From positions 1 through 62,304 of the forward strand of contig JBAZWT010000007.1 in assembly GCA_041660205.1 (NCBI GenBank): 62,304 nucleotides of DNA, given 5' to 3'. The stretch comes from Candidatus Babeliales bacterium (GTDB taxonomy: Bacteria > Babelota > Babeliae > Babelales > Chromulinivoraceae). The position numbers and the translations under genes are program-made. Numbering within the stretch: the stretch's first letter is position 1; every line of letters starts with the position of its first letter. This document shows positions 61,401 to 62,304 of the stretch, piece after piece. A model generated the notes under the pieces. It saw only the letters and a list, made by a program, of their open reading frames with translations, made no database searches and was not told the origin of the DNA.

Positions 61401-62304
61401 TGCACCCCAGCATTTCCAGAGCTATCTTCAGCAACTAAAAGATCTTTAACTTGTGACTGTGCACCTTGTGATGCAAAACAGTAACTTCCTTCATACAAGT
61501 TAACAGTTGATGCTGTTCCGCCTGCCGACGCTGCCGGAACAGAAATAGTTTTTTCACTTAACGTTAATTTAGCATGACCATACGAGAATGGTCCTTGAGA
61601 GTATTTTGAAAGCATTGCTTGTGAATGTATCGTGAATTGTTGACCTAAAAGAGGGAACGTTGCTGCTTTTGCTTGAGATTGCGACAATTCTGCAATAGCA
61701 GCCTGTGCAACAGCTGTTAAGCCTGCAAATTTCGCATTTGATGTGGTGCTTGGATTTACAGCATACATCATAGGTGTACCATCTTGAGCAGCAAAATCAG
61801 CCAAGTTGTAGCTCAGTAAGCTCGCCCAGTATACTGCTGCAGGATTTAAACCAATCGTTGGCCAGTTCACCGTTGAACCTGTGACTATCGGCTGCTGCGT
61901 AGGTACGCAAAGTGGAACTTGATTGCCTTGATCATCAAGGAAAATAATATAATCAACATACTCTCCATACGGTGAAAACTCTTTAACTGTTTTGCCAGCA
62001 CTTTCTTGCTGTTGAAGGACGTGAGCAAAAGCAGTATTTGCACACACATAAACCCAACATCCTTGTGCTGCGTAGTTTGTATTTACATCAGCAAACTCTT
62101 CAGTGTTTTCAGGTGCTTTTGTAGCAACTGAAGTTTTAGTTTTTGCAGATTTAGAAGAAGAAGTTTTTGCAGGTGTTGCTTGAGAATAAAATGCTTTATT
62201 GCCACCTGATACTGGAGTAACTAAACCAAGTTGAGACACGGCAACTGGTGAATTATTTGGGAATGTTGTTTTATTAATTAATTTGCCATAACCATCTGTA
62301 CAGA
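58496..62304 (-). CDS. Giant Ala/Ser/Thr-rich repetitive protein (5' end missing)
   Basis: The frame is open from the stop at 58496 to the right edge (about 1268 codons). A GTG at 62239 could serve as a start, but the 21 codons upstream remain open (TDGYGKLINKTTFPNNS), so the gene very probably begins outside the window. The protein shows recurrent short units of the form T/G-x-L/V-Y/F-D-x-x-G (TGYLYDTDGT, TGEVYDATGV, TGALFDNSGM, GGNLYEQDGT), placed every 100-250 residues, and SYGHAKL/SFGDLHL-type motifs, suggesting tandem modules. It has a Lys/Ala-rich C-terminus and no recognisable family. Possibly a surface or secreted structural protein. Confidence 0.85.
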   Translation of the reverse strand, partial: CTDGYGKLINKTTFPNNSPVAVSQLGLVTPVSGGNKAFYSQATPAKTSSSKSAKTKTSVATKAPENTEEFADVNTNYAAQGCWVYVCANTAFAHVLQQQESAGKTVKEFSPYGEYVDYIIFLDDQGNQVPLCVPTQQPIVTGSTVNWPTIGLNPAAVYWASLLSYNLADFAAQDGTPMMYAVNPSTTSNAKFAGLTAVAQAAIAELSQSQAKAATFPLLGQQFTIHSQAMLSKYSQGPFSYGHAKLTLSEKTISVPAASAGGTASTVNLYEGSYCFASQGAQSQVKDLLVAEDSSGNAGVQLPDPTVVNFYSLVTDIGYTVQADGTLQATDFSQAPLTKSGATYKLNKSAKGTFNMFSAIAGDTATIPDYLTEMRDAWWDNFDSSVQSQGFNVGTLAFKLAHGLPKTAVASKCFIYEVSPSPSASLTNNDLYVLVKSTSPAIASLNPINATSATKDAILVSLLTGYLYDTDGTAKLDGNNKHQKISAPAGPASAGSEKMRCQLIQDALMTKFPVIAGTAFQTQYANFVNSYVSQMQTPMGPYSFGDLHLGIYAGDLYEQKYVYFTAAGMHKSQASFEPTDMFVTLDGYPSSPVVGQTPLSANTQNMMSLITGEVYDATGVVGMMTPITQLFAFTDSSKGDWSLWIQDNLNQLQAMAKARVAAQQAEQAELDADEAQAPDSATLMTPAAVLAIINRLIPSGLNGLPAPYATLKFDPLKKSYVRVSPASDTDSTDFLYQFFDVPNQTVPTGAVYKSNGNQVRVIQGSELQATKDMYGVVVDGQGKQSLGVPLLKPSLLMHEDDKALSGRASGSTMYVSTDSNFPGENITLPNGYHMYFSKLMGTYYVYETKGKRNQWISVSGGNLYEQDGTPVKLKQQVAIVSGKKGVDDMILLYENNAGFMQGYMSDGADYKNVNGTDGSGTDGMSWMGMSSPYNLLTVTNNKAKTSYTVGKKTYNVNTDYTWNPLFVVPIISADASGKVLSSPASNSSYVDAQLVLHKGNISHIIYGQKMYKAETEAKASSAPLKMVSVSGDKPKTITISSDVDSDTKAPFITISDGTHNYKYGFVFDQLEDTQLASYQTQIWNGDVVACPIALPVGPYTTKQVTVAGKSITVSAPDESTHALFVQNIQNVGGLKALNSASSIVGAPTSPTDLNLLGVNLGRIYPSKDGRFFASIAPSDGTASTFTYFADGGYVDLQTGALFDNSGMSVGYSLALNDFLSVLSKVQVTVTKNSSTGKNQLEYRSSPVIKMQTDALAAAAKAKATPAAK

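Overview
The window reads as a low-GC, densely coding chromosome segment from a Gram-negative, host-associated bacterium. Apolipoprotein N-acyltransferase, C-terminal-Phe outer-membrane beta-barrels and a lipoprotein signal indicate an outer membrane. A secreted ankyrin protein, secreted J-domain proteins, a eukaryote-like cytosolic phospholipase A2, many small Sec-exported orphan proteins, a eukaryote/archaea-type prolyl-tRNA synthetase and RNase Y point to an intracellular protist symbiont. My best guess is candidate phylum Dependentiae (TM6). This is an inference from gene style, since no rRNA gene is present. I see no tRNA, rRNA, CRISPR array, transposase or prophage.

Layout. 1-786: a membrane protein cut by the left edge. 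1-12.9 kb: housekeeping on the + strand (carD-like, miaA, SPOR protein, ppiD, recA, infC-rpmI-rplT, coiled-coil protein-zapA, rny-ymdB, two DMT transporters). 13-15 kb: a MazG-like pyrophosphohydrolase and two orphan secreted proteins. 15.2-21.2 kb: proS, xerD, three small secreted paralogues, dnaN (with a broken frame near its start) and recF, then a probable small RNA with its own promoter and terminator. 21.3-25.1 kb: ankyrin protein, subtilisin-like protease, putative propeller protein, orphan. 25.3-41.3 kb: a surface/effector island. It has two parallel modules, each an outer-membrane barrel gene followed by a very large repetitive beta-rich exported protein, and a J-domain gene bounds the island on each side. 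ruvC and one orphan sit in the middle, and a cPLA2-like phospholipase follows. 41.4-45 kb: dnaB, rplI, lnt. 45-48.8 kb: three exported orphan proteins. 49-58.4 kb: ileS, NUDIX, murD, ftsW, two small secreted paralogues, pepA. 58.5-62.3 kb: a giant Ala/Ser/Thr-rich protein cut by the right edge.

Two DNA-level themes run through the window. First, a family of short palindromic elements (head CGTTCGTCCCGAGTG, tail TATCGAGGGA, variable inner hairpin) occurs in nine copies, mostly as inverted pairs. Three copies lie in frame inside lnt and murD. A second family (GGATCCCCGGGT...) occurs twice. Second, 15-bp in-frame tandem duplications recur in five unrelated genes. Many intergenic gaps hold clear intrinsic terminators.

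Functionally the window combines core replication, repair, translation and cell-wall genes with a secreted repertoire that probably faces the host. The most notable items are the duplicated barrel-plus-passenger module, the cPLA2 homologue, the coding-sequence palindromic insertions, the dnaN frame break and the candidate small RNA after recF.
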